Assembly (NCBI GenBank): GCA_964450405.1
Contig: CAYVCQ010000001.1
Span: forward strand, 124,001-188,000
Direction: 5' to 3'
DNA: 64,000 bases
Source: WRGT01 sp964450405
GTDB lineage: Bacteria > Spirochaetota > UBA4802 > UBA5550
The first letter of the stretch is position 1. Every line of letters begins with the position of its first letter. Below the pieces are notes generated by a model. The model made no database searches, was not told the origin of the DNA, and saw nothing but the letters and a program-made list of their open reading frames with translations. Of this stretch, positions 8,512 through 17,329 are shown in pieces. Made by a program: the position numbers and the translations under genes.

Positions 8512-9281
8512 CCAAGAGAGGAATATAACCTCTCTCCCCGTTTGAATACCTCAATCTTTCTTTTAAAGAGAGAACTAAAAATGTTCTTTTCAATTGCATA
8601 GTCAACTGTCCCGTTAAAAAAACATTTACCGTCATCAATAACAAATATTCTTCCAAAGACCGGAGTAATCTCCTCTACATGGTGAGTTACGTAAATCAAA
8701 GAGTGATTTCTCCCCTTCATTAAACTTTTTATCGAATCGAGAAAATCCTCGCGGGCTCCTATATCAAGTCCTGTAGTCGGTTCATCAAGTATCAGTAAAT
8801 CCGGGTCATTGATTAAAGCACGGAGCATAAGCACCTTCTGCTTCTCTCCATCGGAGAGATGACTGATTACATCATTTTCACGTCCTGCGAGATTTGTTTC
8901 GCCTAGCAGTGCCCGTGCTTTTTTAATATCATTTGCTGAAGGCCTGGTGTAGAGCCCGATTGATGCGTATAATCCGCTAAGAATAGTATCAATTATTCTT
9001 TCATCTCTATTAAACTTTTCCCGCAGCGCGGAGCTTACATAACCGATGCGCTTCCTGATCTCACGAATATCCGAGCCAATATGTCCGTAGCCGAATCTTG
9101 TAACGTCACCCTCAGTAGGAAACAGATAACCGGTTATAATCTCCAGAAGCTTAGTCTTGCCGGAACCGTTTCTTCCGAAGAGAATCCAGCTCTCCCCTTT
9201 CTCTATGTGCCAGTTTATATCACTGAGGATTCTTCTTTTACTGCCGTATATGTCGAGAGATATGTTTTCCAGTTTTATCAT
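8508..9281 (-). CDS. ABC transporter ATP-binding protein, stand-alone (ModF-like half)
   Basis: 257 aa, one nucleotide-binding domain. Walker A is GRNGSGKT (36-43), the signature LSDGE replaces the usual LSGGQ, Walker B is LLILDEP, and the switch His is in VTHHVEE. AAAGGA precedes the ATG. No permease or binding-protein gene is adjacent, so the partner is elsewhere or it has a non-transport role. The sequence style (ISLDIYGSKRRILSDINWHIEKGESW) resembles ModF-type ATPases, which carry two such domains; this one has a single domain. Specificity cannot be assigned. Confidence 0.85.
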   Translation of the reverse strand: MIKLENISLDIYGSKRRILSDINWHIEKGESWILFGRNGSGKTKLLEIITGYLFPTEGDVTRFGYGHIGSDIREIRKRIGYVSSALREKFNRDERIIDTILSGLYASIGLYTRPSANDIKKARALLGETNLAGRENDVISHLSDGEKQKVLMLRALINDPDLLILDEPTTGLDIGAREDFLDSIKSLMKGRNHSLIYVTHHVEEITPVFGRIFVIDDGKCFFNGTVDYAIEKNIFSSLFKRKIEVFKRGERLYSSLG

Positions 9282-9394
9282 GGGTTTTTCCTTTTGAGTA
9301 CAATAAATAATTTAAGACTGAGAGTGCAAGTAAATAGCGGATTATATTGAGATTTTTTATTCTACACTTCCAGTGTTTCGGTATGACAGCATTT

Positions 9395-9503
9395 CGTCCG
9401 AACCATGATTTGCATGATTTTTGGATTAGCCTGATGTTGCGGGGAAAACATTTTTGTATTTAATCAAGGAAATCATTTAATCCTTGAATCAGGGTTCAGA
9501 CAA
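9395..9503. repeat. Palindromic repeat, family C copy 1
   Basis: Left arm CCGAACCATGATTTGCATGA and right arm ending TTGAATCAGGGTTCAGA are imperfect inverted copies around a short unrelated centre. Copies at 26108 and 27017 share GAACCATGATTCG-type arms. It occupies the 300-base gap between two minus-strand genes; nothing else is seen there. Confidence 0.65.
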
Positions 9504-9585
9504 CTGCAGAATTCAGAACTCTGCAATTTACAGATTTTTCTGATAACAAATAGAAAGTTCCAAGATAAATTCGATCATATCTATT

Positions 9586-10329
9586 TTATATTTCAAGATC
9601 AAAAAGATCCACCGAAGCAATAGATTGCGGAAACAAGGCCTGTGCTATCTTTTCAGCATCCCCTCTCATCTTCAGAGTGGTGTATCGTGCTGCATCAAAA
9701 TGGGCAAGAACAAGCTTTTTTGCTCCTGCTTCAATTGCTATACGCGCCGCAGTTTCCGGGTTCAGATGCGGCCACTCTTCATTCTCTTCGCCGGGAAGAA
9801 AGGCACATTCAGTAATAAGAAGATCTGCATTCAGTGCAAGTTTAACCGCATTTTCACAGTAACCTGTGTCTGTACAGAATGTCAATATACGATCATCGAC
9901 CGTTATGCGGTACCCGAGACAGTAATCGGAATGGAGCAGAGGAAGAAATTCAACTTCAAAAGGGATCTTATTTCTATCTGCAGGAAGTTCCAGCAGCTCT
10001 GTATTGTACTTCAGCTTATCAAGAGGAACTGTAAAAGGTTTGTTCACCAGATGACTGATCACACCTCGAGTCCCCTCCTGCCCTACAATAAATAATCCCT
10101 TCGGGCAGTTTATTTTCGAGAGACCATGAAGCCCGGAGATATGATCCATATGAAAATGACTTAAAAAAAGATAAACCGGTTTCGTACCGTCAATATATTT
10201 ATCAAGCTTAAAGAAACCGCTCCCTGCATCAAACACTATGTCATAATCAATTGTCTTGATCAATACACAGAGAGTGTTCCCGATTTCAGTTTCAAACCAG
10301 CCGTTTGTTCCGAGAAATACTGCATTCAT
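9586..10329 (-). CDS. Metallo-beta-lactamase-fold hydrolase (RNase Z-like subgroup)
   Basis: 247 aa. The zinc motif H-x-H-x-D-H is SHFHMDH (His58, His60, Asp62, His63). Downstream ligands fit LPLLHSDYCLGYRI, FCTDTGYCENA and LVLAHFDAARYT. The layout resembles the RNase Z/arylsulfatase-like (lactamase_B_2) branch rather than glyoxalase II. The tRNase Z exosite is not evident, so a tRNA role is doubtful. The start lies 8 bases after the PEGA gene stop, so the two are probably co-transcribed. No good ribosome binding site is visible, which fits coupled translation. Confidence 0.82.
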   Translation of the reverse strand: MNAVFLGTNGWFETEIGNTLCVLIKTIDYDIVFDAGSGFFKLDKYIDGTKPVYLFLSHFHMDHISGLHGLSKINCPKGLFIVGQEGTRGVISHLVNKPFTVPLDKLKYNTELLELPADRNKIPFEVEFLPLLHSDYCLGYRITVDDRILTFCTDTGYCENAVKLALNADLLITECAFLPGEENEEWPHLNPETAARIAIEAGAKKLVLAHFDAARYTTLKMRGDAEKIAQALFPQSIASVDLFDLEI

Positions 10330-10337
10330 TAATTTTT

Positions 10338-11243
10338 TTATTTGTCCTGCGATTCAAAATCGATACTATAAAGTTTATCCCCTATAAAATAAAAAAGCAT
10401 TTCATAGTGTACAATAAACCGGCTGCAGTATTTCACTATTTTATATGAATTCTGTGTGCCGAATCTTGTATCAATTTCAACTGCATAAATAGATCCGTCG
10501 TCAAACTGAACGATAAATGAATCGTCTCGCTTTGGATAAAAATCAAAAGCAGTTATCTTTTTTTCAGGAGTATAAACAAGCTTCTTTGACATAGTGTTTA
10601 TAAAGAATGGCAACTGTTCCTTCTTGCCTATCCACTTAACATAAAGTTTATTACCTTCATTGCTTAAAAGAATCTTCCCTTTCAGTTTTCTCATAGGTCC
10701 GAGTTTCAGTGCTGTTATCTCTTTACTATTCCATATGGGAAAAATGCTCTTAGCAGGCTTCTTCGCTGCTTTGAAGAGATCAAGTACATCGGTGTAATCT
10801 TCATTGAGTTCGGGCTTAGGACGTTTTGCACCTTTTTTATTCTGATCGTATTTCTCAACCGCTATGTATTTAGGAATCTCATTGATTTTAAATTCTGACG
10901 GTACAAGTACAGGAAAGCACACCTCAACCAGTTCCTCCTGAACCTTTACATATTTTACCCATGGACGGTATCCTTTTTTTTCTACATTAACAGTATAATT
11001 TCCGGGCTTTACGTTCTGAACAAGCATATTACGTTCAATCAGACCGGTAGATTTCTTCAGCTTTCCGTTTAACAGAACGGATGCGTCTGTCTCATTATTT
11101 GCTATATATATCCCGCCGGTCTTAACGATTTTAAAGTTATCGGAAAGACGATAGCCGAATGTATAAAATATTATCAGAGGTATTACAATAATAAATACGG
11201 CGAAAAGTCCAAGCATATATAAACGCTGTTTTTTTGGTGTCAT
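10338..11243 (-). CDS. Membrane-anchored PEGA-domain protein
   Basis: 301 aa. An N-terminal membrane segment (about 9-28) is followed by an outside region. A PEGA-type beta domain spans about 40-115 (IANNETDASVLLNGKLKKSTG, then GNYTVNVEKKGYRPW). The remaining 180 residues are beta-rich and may form a few propeller-like blades (YTPEKKITAFDF, DDSFIVQFDDGSIYAV). PEGA domains occur in surface and cell-envelope proteins; the molecular role is unknown. GAGGGAG precedes the ATG. It forms a unit with the hydrolase gene downstream and follows the glycosyltransferase gene after a 217-base gap with a repeat. Confidence 0.78.
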   Translation of the reverse strand: MTPKKQRLYMLGLFAVFIIVIPLIIFYTFGYRLSDNFKIVKTGGIYIANNETDASVLLNGKLKKSTGLIERNMLVQNVKPGNYTVNVEKKGYRPWVKYVKVQEELVEVCFPVLVPSEFKINEIPKYIAVEKYDQNKKGAKRPKPELNEDYTDVLDLFKAAKKPAKSIFPIWNSKEITALKLGPMRKLKGKILLSNEGNKLYVKWIGKKEQLPFFINTMSKKLVYTPEKKITAFDFYPKRDDSFIVQFDDGSIYAVEIDTRFGTQNSYKIVKYCSRFIVHYEMLFYFIGDKLYSIDFESQDK

Positions 11244-11331
11244 AAAATCTCCCTCGATTCTTTTGATAGCCTAAAACTTGCTGCCATCCTAGGGATAGCA
11301 TGGATTTGTTGTATTATTAAACTAAAAAGTA

Positions 11332-11399
11332 TGTCATGCTGAGCCTGTCGAAGCATAGACTCCTGAAACTAAACACCCTTCGACATGCTCAGGCTGACA
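11332..11399. repeat. Palindromic repeat, family E
   Basis: TGTCATGCTGAGCCTGTCGA and TCGACATGCTCAGGCTGACA face each other across about 25 bases. This sequence type is common between genes in many bacteria and yields spurious frames reading LSLSKHR and RHAQ. One copy was seen in this window. Confidence 0.8.
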
Positions 11400-11460
11400 A
11401 TGATTTAAATCTGACAATCTCTGGAAATATCAGCACATATAATTGCCTGACACTTCCTGT

Positions 11461-12999
11461 TTACTCTGAACGATGCTTTGGCGTAACCCAGAATCCCATA
11501 TATCTGCCGAACATCAGTCTTGTCTGTGCATCAAGTGCAGGTATTGCCCCAAAAATAGTAATTGTAAACGGCACAAGAAGCCACTGTATTATATGATAAA
11601 ACTTCTTAGGTCCTCTTTTTGTTTCAGGATCGCTCGGCATAAGACTCACCGCAACCATAGATGACAGAATAAGATTACTCATCGTAACCATCATTATATC
11701 CCGTGTAATATATGGAAGATTAAAACTCACCATGGTTGTGTTGAACTCTCTCCCCCCTAAAATAATAGGGAGCCATCCCAGAAGAAAAATCATAAGCGGA
11801 TTTGTCGCTAACGACCAGTAACCGTCAACATTTATAGCAAAAATTTTAAATTTTTCCCATTTTGGAATCTTTTTGTTTTTTGTAAAATTAAACATTACAT
11901 ATGCGAAATTTTCAACTCCATATGCCCAACGCCTCTGCTGCTTATATATGTTCTTCATTGTCTGCCAAAAGTTATGAGCAAGCGGAGCATCCATAGAAAC
12001 GGGATAAGCCATTGGTGTTACAATGTAATCTCCATCAAACTTCATGTAGCAGTTCCAGAATATTCTCGAATCCTCGCTGACCATATTGCTCTGCCAGTAA
12101 CCGACTTTGTAGAGTGTACTGAACGCCACGGAGTGAGAGCTGAATGTTGCCATACGTTTCTGACGTTCCTGCTGAACCATCTGCCAGAACGTTCCGGAGA
12201 AAGCAACGACTCGCGATATTGCCGGAGCTTCAAAAATATTATTATTGAATACCGGTACCGGCTGAAATGATGTATTATAGGGCTTCTCGTTTGCAAGAAA
12301 CATCCAGGTAAGACATGCAAAATACTGACTATATACAACTGTATCAATATCAAACGCAGAGACAAGAACATCATCATAGTTAATCTTCTTCTTATCCAGA
12401 ACCAGTTTTCTGGCCTCTTCAGCTGCATATGATATATTTGAACCCTTACCCGCCATCTCTCCGACAATCCCATCGGGATGCACTGTAACAATGAAGTGAC
12501 CGAAAACCTTGCCGTATTTTTTCTTCATTCTTGCCGCAATTTCCTGAGGTTCCTCCCCTGCGCGTGCCTCGGCAGCAAGAACAATTATCATTCGCTTGCT
12601 GTTATATTCGCAGTCAAGGAGAGATTTAAGAGTTTTCTCAATGAGCTTTTCATCCTCTTTATAAAACGGCAGCATTATCATATGGTAGAGATGATCATAT
12701 TTGAAGTGTACGAGTTTTTCCACCCAGTTGGCAGCTGTGTGCTCCTTGATCCGTTTCCAGTTAGCCTTCAAGTGAAGAGAGAGGTATGCTGTTTTCAGAA
12801 GCCAGAAAACATCGAAGGATATAATAAATAAAGCTGTGTAGAGCGGATAAAAATATGAAAGAACAACTGCCATTATAATAGTAAACCACGATAAAAATCC
12901 TGGAAGTATTTCAAAAAATCTGTAAAGGAGGTAATCTCCACCAGAGACTTCATCTCCCCGTCCAATCCTGTAGTTTTCGTATATGTATTCCTTAGACAC
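11461..12999 (-). CDS. Membrane-bound family 2 glycosyltransferase (cellulose/chitin synthase-like architecture)
   Basis: 512 aa. The start is GTG at 12999 with GGAGAG upstream. Two membrane segments lie at about 33-72. The GT-A catalytic domain follows with D-x-D at Asp217/Asp219 (AFDIDT), the acceptor-site Asp in SEDSRI (308-313) and Q-x2-R-W as QQRRW (354-358). Several membrane segments close the C-terminus. This D, DxD, D, QxxRW set defines processive GT2 enzymes, which extrude polysaccharides, but some relatives transfer single sugars. No PilZ domain or accessory synthase genes are nearby, so the product is unknown. Confidence 0.85.
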   Translation of the reverse strand: MSKEYIYENYRIGRGDEVSGGDYLLYRFFEILPGFLSWFTIIMAVVLSYFYPLYTALFIISFDVFWLLKTAYLSLHLKANWKRIKEHTAANWVEKLVHFKYDHLYHMIMLPFYKEDEKLIEKTLKSLLDCEYNSKRMIIVLAAEARAGEEPQEIAARMKKKYGKVFGHFIVTVHPDGIVGEMAGKGSNISYAAEEARKLVLDKKKINYDDVLVSAFDIDTVVYSQYFACLTWMFLANEKPYNTSFQPVPVFNNNIFEAPAISRVVAFSGTFWQMVQQERQKRMATFSSHSVAFSTLYKVGYWQSNMVSEDSRIFWNCYMKFDGDYIVTPMAYPVSMDAPLAHNFWQTMKNIYKQQRRWAYGVENFAYVMFNFTKNKKIPKWEKFKIFAINVDGYWSLATNPLMIFLLGWLPIILGGREFNTTMVSFNLPYITRDIMMVTMSNLILSSMVAVSLMPSDPETKRGPKKFYHIIQWLLVPFTITIFGAIPALDAQTRLMFGRYMGFWVTPKHRSE

Positions 13000-13190
13000 T
13001 TTTACTCTCCCTGTATCTGATCAGATTTTTTATATATATTATTGCAGCTTTAAGAACTCTTTTTTTAAATAGAATCCGCCATTAAAAGGAAACATATTCA
13101 GTATCTTGAGATATGTAAACCTATACAGATTACTCATCTTTGTCTGCAATAGAAAGGAGTCCCAAAAACTAAAACTTTAGCTATGCCTCT

Positions 13191-13325
13191 TTACAAACCC
13201 TTCAGAGCTCCCTTCTTTTTCATAAACGGAATTTTTAGAACCGCCCAGGATACAATCAAATAATAAGATAATCTTCCAGAAGGAAAATTACCAGTTCCAT
13301 TAATAATTAAGTTAATAATATTTTA
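13191..13325 (-). pseudogene. Possible C-terminal gene remnant
   Basis: On the minus strand about 44 codons are open and end at a stop at 13191-13193. The last 35 read GTGNFPSGRLSYY, then LIVSWAVLKIPFM, then KKKGALKGL. That looks like the tail of a family 2 glycosyltransferase, which often ends in a basic G-x-L-x-G-L. There is no start codon or upstream domain. It lies just upstream of the intact GT2 gene. The evidence is weak and it may be chance. Confidence 0.25.
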
Positions 13326-13490
13326 AATATATAAAAGAATAAAACTGTGAATTCTGTCAAGAATTTGTATTAATTCAAAAAAATATCTTTTCCTGAAACC
13401 AGACAAAAGCTCATAAACTGAATGCAAAATGTATTTCCCCCACGCCACAAGCTGTGAGTGAGCATAAATATATCTGTTTTTAATCAGTTA

Positions 13491-13643
13491 AGATATTTTG
13501 ATAGCAAATTATTTTTGGGGGCACAGCGCTCCGCGCTGTGCTAAAAATGGGGGATTACGGGGGCGTTGCCCCCGTAATCCCCCATTTTTAGCGTATGCGA
13601 AGCATACGCACTCTCGAAAATAAATTGCTACCGATATTTTGGT
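13491..13643. mobile_element. MITE-like element with terminal inverted repeats and three hairpins
   Basis: The ends, ATATTTTGATAGCAAATTATTTTT and its near-complement ending CGATATTTT, form imperfect terminal inverted repeats. Between them lie three back-to-back palindromes. GCACAGCGC/GCGCTGTGC is at 13521-13541. A perfect 22-bp stem is at 13542-13563 and 13569-13590 (GGGGGATTACGGGGG facing CCCCCGTAATCCCCC). GCGTATGC/GCATACGC is at 13591-13609. The core is far more GC-rich than its surroundings. It occupies the gap between the GT2 gene and ytfJ. Confidence 0.6.
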
Positions 13644-13664
13644 AATAATGAAAAATTGTTATTC

Positions 13665-13693
13665 TTGACAAAAAAAAACAGCAATGGCATAAA
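13665..13693 (+). promoter_or_regulatory. Predicted sigma-70-type promoter for ytfJ
   Basis: TTGACA (13665-13670), a 17-base spacer and CATAAA (13688-13693), about 40 bases before the ATG at 13733. It lies just outside the right end of the MITE-like element. Confidence 0.55.
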
Positions 13694-13732
13694 TAAATCT
13701 CAGTTTATTAAATAATTACATAAGGAGTTTTT

Positions 13733-14269
13733 ATGAAACGCAATCTTATTGCAGTATTGGGATCTCTATTAATTACACTTGCAGGATTTGTTGCATTACA
13801 TGCATTATCTGCCGGTCAGGATGTATCAAACCCCTCTATTAAAGATGTAAACAGTCAGCCTGCATCTATTCCGGATTTTGGCGCGAAGGTTCTCACAGTA
13901 GTTTATAGTGATTCCGATGCATCAGACATCAGTGACCCTATATCAGATGCTCTAAAAGCTAAAAAATTCCCTGAAACAAAAAACAGAGGAGTTGGTATAG
14001 CAAATCTTAAGGATTCACCTGTTCCAAACTGGATTATCCGTAAAATTGTTAAAGGAAAAATCGAAAAATATCAGGCAACAATTCTTCTTGATGAAGATCT
14101 TACTGTTCCTGGAGCATGGGGTCTTGGCAATGTTAACAATAAATCTGTATTTGTAGTTATTGGAAAAGATAAGAAAGTAAAATATATTAAAATGTTTGAT
14201 AAGAATAATAAACCAAATCAGGGCGATATTGATACTGTAGTTAATCTTGTTGCAGGTCTTGTTAAATAG
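13733..14269 (+). CDS. ytfJ: YtfJ-family periplasmic protein
   Basis: 178 aa, with a signal peptide at about 1-27 (hydrophobic LIAVLGSLLITLAGFVALHALSA). The mature part matches the YtfJ/HI_0045 family along its length: FGAKVLTVVYSDSDASDISDP, DALKAKKFP, RGVGIANLKDSPVPNWIIR and LDEDLTVPGAWGL. The fold is thioredoxin-like but no redox C-x2-C pair is present. The family function is unknown and it acts in the periplasm. AAGGAG lies seven bases before the ATG. A stem-loop follows the stop codon. It appears to be a single-gene transcript. Confidence 0.88.
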   Translation: MKRNLIAVLGSLLITLAGFVALHALSAGQDVSNPSIKDVNSQPASIPDFGAKVLTVVYSDSDASDISDPISDALKAKKFPETKNRGVGIANLKDSPVPNWIIRKIVKGKIEKYQATILLDEDLTVPGAWGLGNVNNKSVFVVIGKDKKVKYIKMFDKNNKPNQGDIDTVVNLVAGLVK

Positions 14270-14285
14270 TACACCAGAATTCCGG

Positions 14286-14313
14286 GATGTCAGTACTTTT
14301 TGGTGCTGACATC
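14286..14313 (+). terminator. Stem-loop after ytfJ
   Basis: GATGTCAGTAC (14286-14296) pairs with GTGCTGACATC (14303-14313) with one G-T pair and a TTTTTG loop, 17 bases after the ytfJ stop. The following T-run is weak (CTTTTCATT), so termination efficiency is uncertain. The rest of the gap up to 14617 shows nothing clear. Confidence 0.55.
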
Positions 14314-14617
14314 TCAGGAACTTTTCATTCATCAAGAAAATTTTTTAGATTTCACAAATGTCAATAATGCCTCAATCAGGCCATCCTTTTATAATCCGTA
14401 AAAATATGAAACACCTGCCTTAATTCTCACTCCGGTCGGCAATTTATTCTAAAGAATTTGCATGCTCAGCATAATCGAGGAATGAGGAAAGCGCTTGCCC
14501 CGAAATTAATTTGCATCCCTCAGTTCGAATGTGTAAAAATATATTTTGACAAAAATCAAAGCCTCTAAACGATGTAATAAGCAATTGAACAGCAGATCCG
14601 GATAGAGGTAAAACACT

Positions 14618-15280
14618 ATGAAAGTAACAGATGAAGTATACTCCTATGTTTGGAAGGGAGTTTTTGAAAATAACTGCAACAGTTTTTATTTCGGAGAGCC
14701 TCTGAACATTCTCTTTGATCCGGGTCTTAAAAACTATACTGATACGCTTCTGAGTCAGATGGAAAAAGACGGGATTGATATTGAAAAAATAAGTTTTGTA
14801 ATCAACACACACAGTCATCCCGATCACTTTGAGGGTACAGTAAACTTTACAAAATATGATATCCCTGCAGGTATGCACAAAGATGAAATAAAATTTCTCA
14901 ATGAACAGGGGCCTCTCTTCTTTCAGATGATGGGAATGCAGTTCCCTGAAGTGAAATTCGACATGGAACTCGAAGAGGGATTTCTAAAAATAGGCGACAT
15001 TGAACTTGAAGTTATAAAAACACCGGGCCACTCACCCGCATCAATATGTATTTACTGGAGAGAGAAAAAGACCCTCATCTGCGGCGACCTGATTTTCAAC
15101 AACAGTTTCGGCAGGGTTGATTTCCCTGGAGGAAATGCTGCTCTTCTCAAAGAAAGCATCAGAAGAATATCTGAACTTGACATTGAATATCTACTCCCGG
15201 GACATATGGAGATAGTCGAGGGGAAGGAGAATGTACAGAAGAACTTTAAACAGGTGATGGAATACTTCCCGCATTTTTGA
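14618..15280 (+). CDS. Metallo-beta-lactamase-fold hydrolase (glyoxalase II-like)
   Basis: 220 aa. THSHPDH gives His65, His67, Asp69 and His70; further ligands are in KTPGHSPASI and LICGDLIF, and the last His in LPGHMEIVEG. Order and spacing fit the glyoxalase II/flavoprotein-lactamase group with two metals. The substrate is not determinable: thioester hydrolysis, or oxidoreductase-domain activity without a flavodoxin domain, are the usual options. AGAGG lies upstream of the ATG. It stands alone, followed by a repeat-filled gap. Confidence 0.85.
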   Translation: MKVTDEVYSYVWKGVFENNCNSFYFGEPLNILFDPGLKNYTDTLLSQMEKDGIDIEKISFVINTHSHPDHFEGTVNFTKYDIPAGMHKDEIKFLNEQGPLFFQMMGMQFPEVKFDMELEEGFLKIGDIELEVIKTPGHSPASICIYWREKKTLICGDLIFNNSFGRVDFPGGNAALLKESIRRISELDIEYLLPGHMEIVEGKENVQKNFKQVMEYFPHF

Positions 15281-15349
15281 ATAGAGATGAAATGATGATT
15301 CTCAAAAATAAAACTTTTCCGGCACCTCTATCACTTCGTGACATTTCAC

Positions 15350-15547
15350 TCATCAGCCCCCTATCCCCCGGAGGGGGCAACGAGTATATCAGTTATATCG
15401 CTGCTAGTTTTATTCTTATCATTTCTTTTACAATTCCAATACTCATCCCGAATTCATCCCTGTATCTATCGTATTCTTTTTGTATATCATGAATTAACTA
15501 AAAATTTCCCTCTTGAGTGCCCCCTCCGGGGGACAGGGGGCCGGGGA
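15350..15547. repeat. Palindromic repeat, family B copy 2
   Basis: Arm 15350-15379 (CCCCCTATCCCCCGGAGGGG in its core) and arm 15518-15547 (CCCCTCCGGGGGACAGGGGG) are inverted copies matching at most positions, separated by about 138 bases. Each arm is itself a hairpin around CCCCCGGAGGGGG. It fills the gap between the hydrolase gene and convergent nadE; nothing else is seen there. Confidence 0.75.
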
Positions 15548-15621
15548 GTACGGGAAACAACGGGTTCTTTTCAGAAATTTTTATCTGTAAATTACTGGGT
15601 AAGGAATCCAATCCCATACCC

Positions 15622-17277
15622 CTACGGCACAAACTTCTTCACCAGAGGAATCCTTCTCCCGATACCGAAGGCCTTCGATGTAACCTTCAGTCCCGGTGCC
15701 GCCTGGAATCTTTTATATTCGTTGATGTTCACAAGACGGAGAACAAAGTCCACTGTCTCGCGGCTGTATCCAAGCTGTTCAATTTCATCGGCCGACATTC
15801 TCTGTTCGATATAGAGTTCCAGTATACCGTCAAGTATATCATATGGCGGAAGAGAATCCTGGTCTTTCTGGTCAGGGCGAAGTTCAGCCGAAGGCGCCTT
15901 CTCAATTATTGCACGGGGTATTATCTCTCTTCCCGCTTTTCTGTTTATATGCTCAGAAAGTTCATACACAAGAGTTTTAGGCAGGTCGGAGATCACGGCG
16001 AGTCCTCCGCACATGTCGCCGTACATGGTGCAGTAACCCGTTGCACACTCGGACTTGTTCCCTGTTGTTAAAAGCATTGCGCCGGTTTTGTTGCTCACCG
16101 ACATCAGCAGAGTTCCGCGTATCCTCGCCTGGATATTCTCCTCGGTAACATCCTCCGCCATGCCGTGAAACAGAATATCAAGATCATTATTGAACTGATC
16201 ATAGAGCCCTTTAATCGCAATAGTCTCTATCCTCATCCCTAAATTTTCCGCAAGTGCATACGAATCATCAACACTCCCCGACGATGAAAAGACCGACGGC
16301 ATTGTGATACCAAATACATTTTCTGCACCCAGCGCATCACAGGCAATAGCCGCAGTGAGAGCTGAGTCTATTCCGCCGCTGAGACCTAGTACACATTTTT
16401 TAAATCCGGATTTGTGCATATAATCTTTAACGCCAAGAGCAAGCCCCTTCCGGATATCGTCAAGATCATCCACCTCAATTTTCATCTCACTGCCCGAGTC
16501 GAGCTCAACATACAGCAGAGCCTCCTCAAATCCCTTCGCATGTGCATAAATCTCTCCGCTTCTATTAATACAGAAACTGTTCCCGTCAAAAATCAGACTA
16601 TCATTACCTCCAGCCTGATTGGCATAAATCACTGAAACTCCATGTTCAGATGCAAGACGCGACAGCATCTCCATCCTCACCTGTCTCTTCCCTTTAATAT
16701 ATGGCGACGCGGAGATGTTTATAATAACCTCTGCTCCCTTCTCTATCAGAATTTTAACCGGATCAGCATGATATCTCCGCTGCTCCATAAATCTGCTGTT
16801 ATCAGTGTTAAGCGCAGACCAGATATCCTCGCATATCGTAACTCCGATCTTCCTCCCCATAAATTCAAATACTGAGGAGGTCTTTGCCGGGGAAAAATAC
16901 CTGTACTCGTCAAAAACATCATACCCAGGAAGCAGAGTTTTATCCTGCCTGAAAATAATTTCCCCATTTTGAATAACAGCTGCGGAGTTAAAAAGCATCG
17001 GAGGATTTTCCATATTGTAATCTACAAATCCAAGCACCACTGTACATTTTACTGTTCTGCAGAATTCCTTTATCGTTTCCAGAGAGCGGAGATTATCATC
17101 AACCAGCTTGCTGTTCTCAAGAAGATCCATGGGAGGATATCCCACAGTTGACATCTCCGGAAATATTACAAGATCTGCCGATTTAGACTCTGCGCTTTTT
17201 ATAAAAGAGATAATCTTATTTTTATTCCCTTCGATATCTGCTATTACCGGATTTATCTGTGCTATTGCTATTTTCAT
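15622..17277 (-). CDS. nadE: Glutamine-dependent NAD+ synthetase
   Basis: 551 aa from ATG 17277, which has AAAGGA seven bases upstream; an in-frame start at 17325 lacks support. The N-terminal nitrilase-type glutaminase domain (1 to about 255) shows the catalytic Glu in FPEMSTVGYPPMDL, Lys in DKTLLPGYDVF and Cys in VTICEDIW. The C-terminal ammonia-dependent synthetase domain has the P-loop GLSGGIDSAL and TTGNKSE. It makes NAD+ from deamido-NAD+, ATP and glutamine. Length is normal for the two-domain form. The vapC gene ends about 50 bases upstream of this start. Confidence 0.95.
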   Translation of the reverse strand: MKIAIAQINPVIADIEGNKNKIISFIKSAESKSADLVIFPEMSTVGYPPMDLLENSKLVDDNLRSLETIKEFCRTVKCTVVLGFVDYNMENPPMLFNSAAVIQNGEIIFRQDKTLLPGYDVFDEYRYFSPAKTSSVFEFMGRKIGVTICEDIWSALNTDNSRFMEQRRYHADPVKILIEKGAEVIINISASPYIKGKRQVRMEMLSRLASEHGVSVIYANQAGGNDSLIFDGNSFCINRSGEIYAHAKGFEEALLYVELDSGSEMKIEVDDLDDIRKGLALGVKDYMHKSGFKKCVLGLSGGIDSALTAAIACDALGAENVFGITMPSVFSSSGSVDDSYALAENLGMRIETIAIKGLYDQFNNDLDILFHGMAEDVTEENIQARIRGTLLMSVSNKTGAMLLTTGNKSECATGYCTMYGDMCGGLAVISDLPKTLVYELSEHINRKAGREIIPRAIIEKAPSAELRPDQKDQDSLPPYDILDGILELYIEQRMSADEIEQLGYSRETVDFVLRLVNINEYKRFQAAPGLKVTSKAFGIGRRIPLVKKFVP

Positions 17278-17329
17278 TGTTGTATCCTTTATTGATTTAT
17301 CTGGAATCAGCCTTTTCTTCTTCATCCAA

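Noticed and set aside
11336..11596. Small frame starting MLSLSKHRLLK
   Set aside because: This is the family E repeat, which gives the same spurious translation in many genomes, and it runs into the glycosyltransferase gene antisense.
14540..14617. TTGACA near 14545 as a promoter for the hydrolase gene
   Set aside because: No -10-like box at 16-18 bases; the nearest candidate is about 21 bases away.
15277..15814. Frames on the plus strand between the hydrolase and nadE
   Set aside because: They cross the family B repeat and then nadE antisense.
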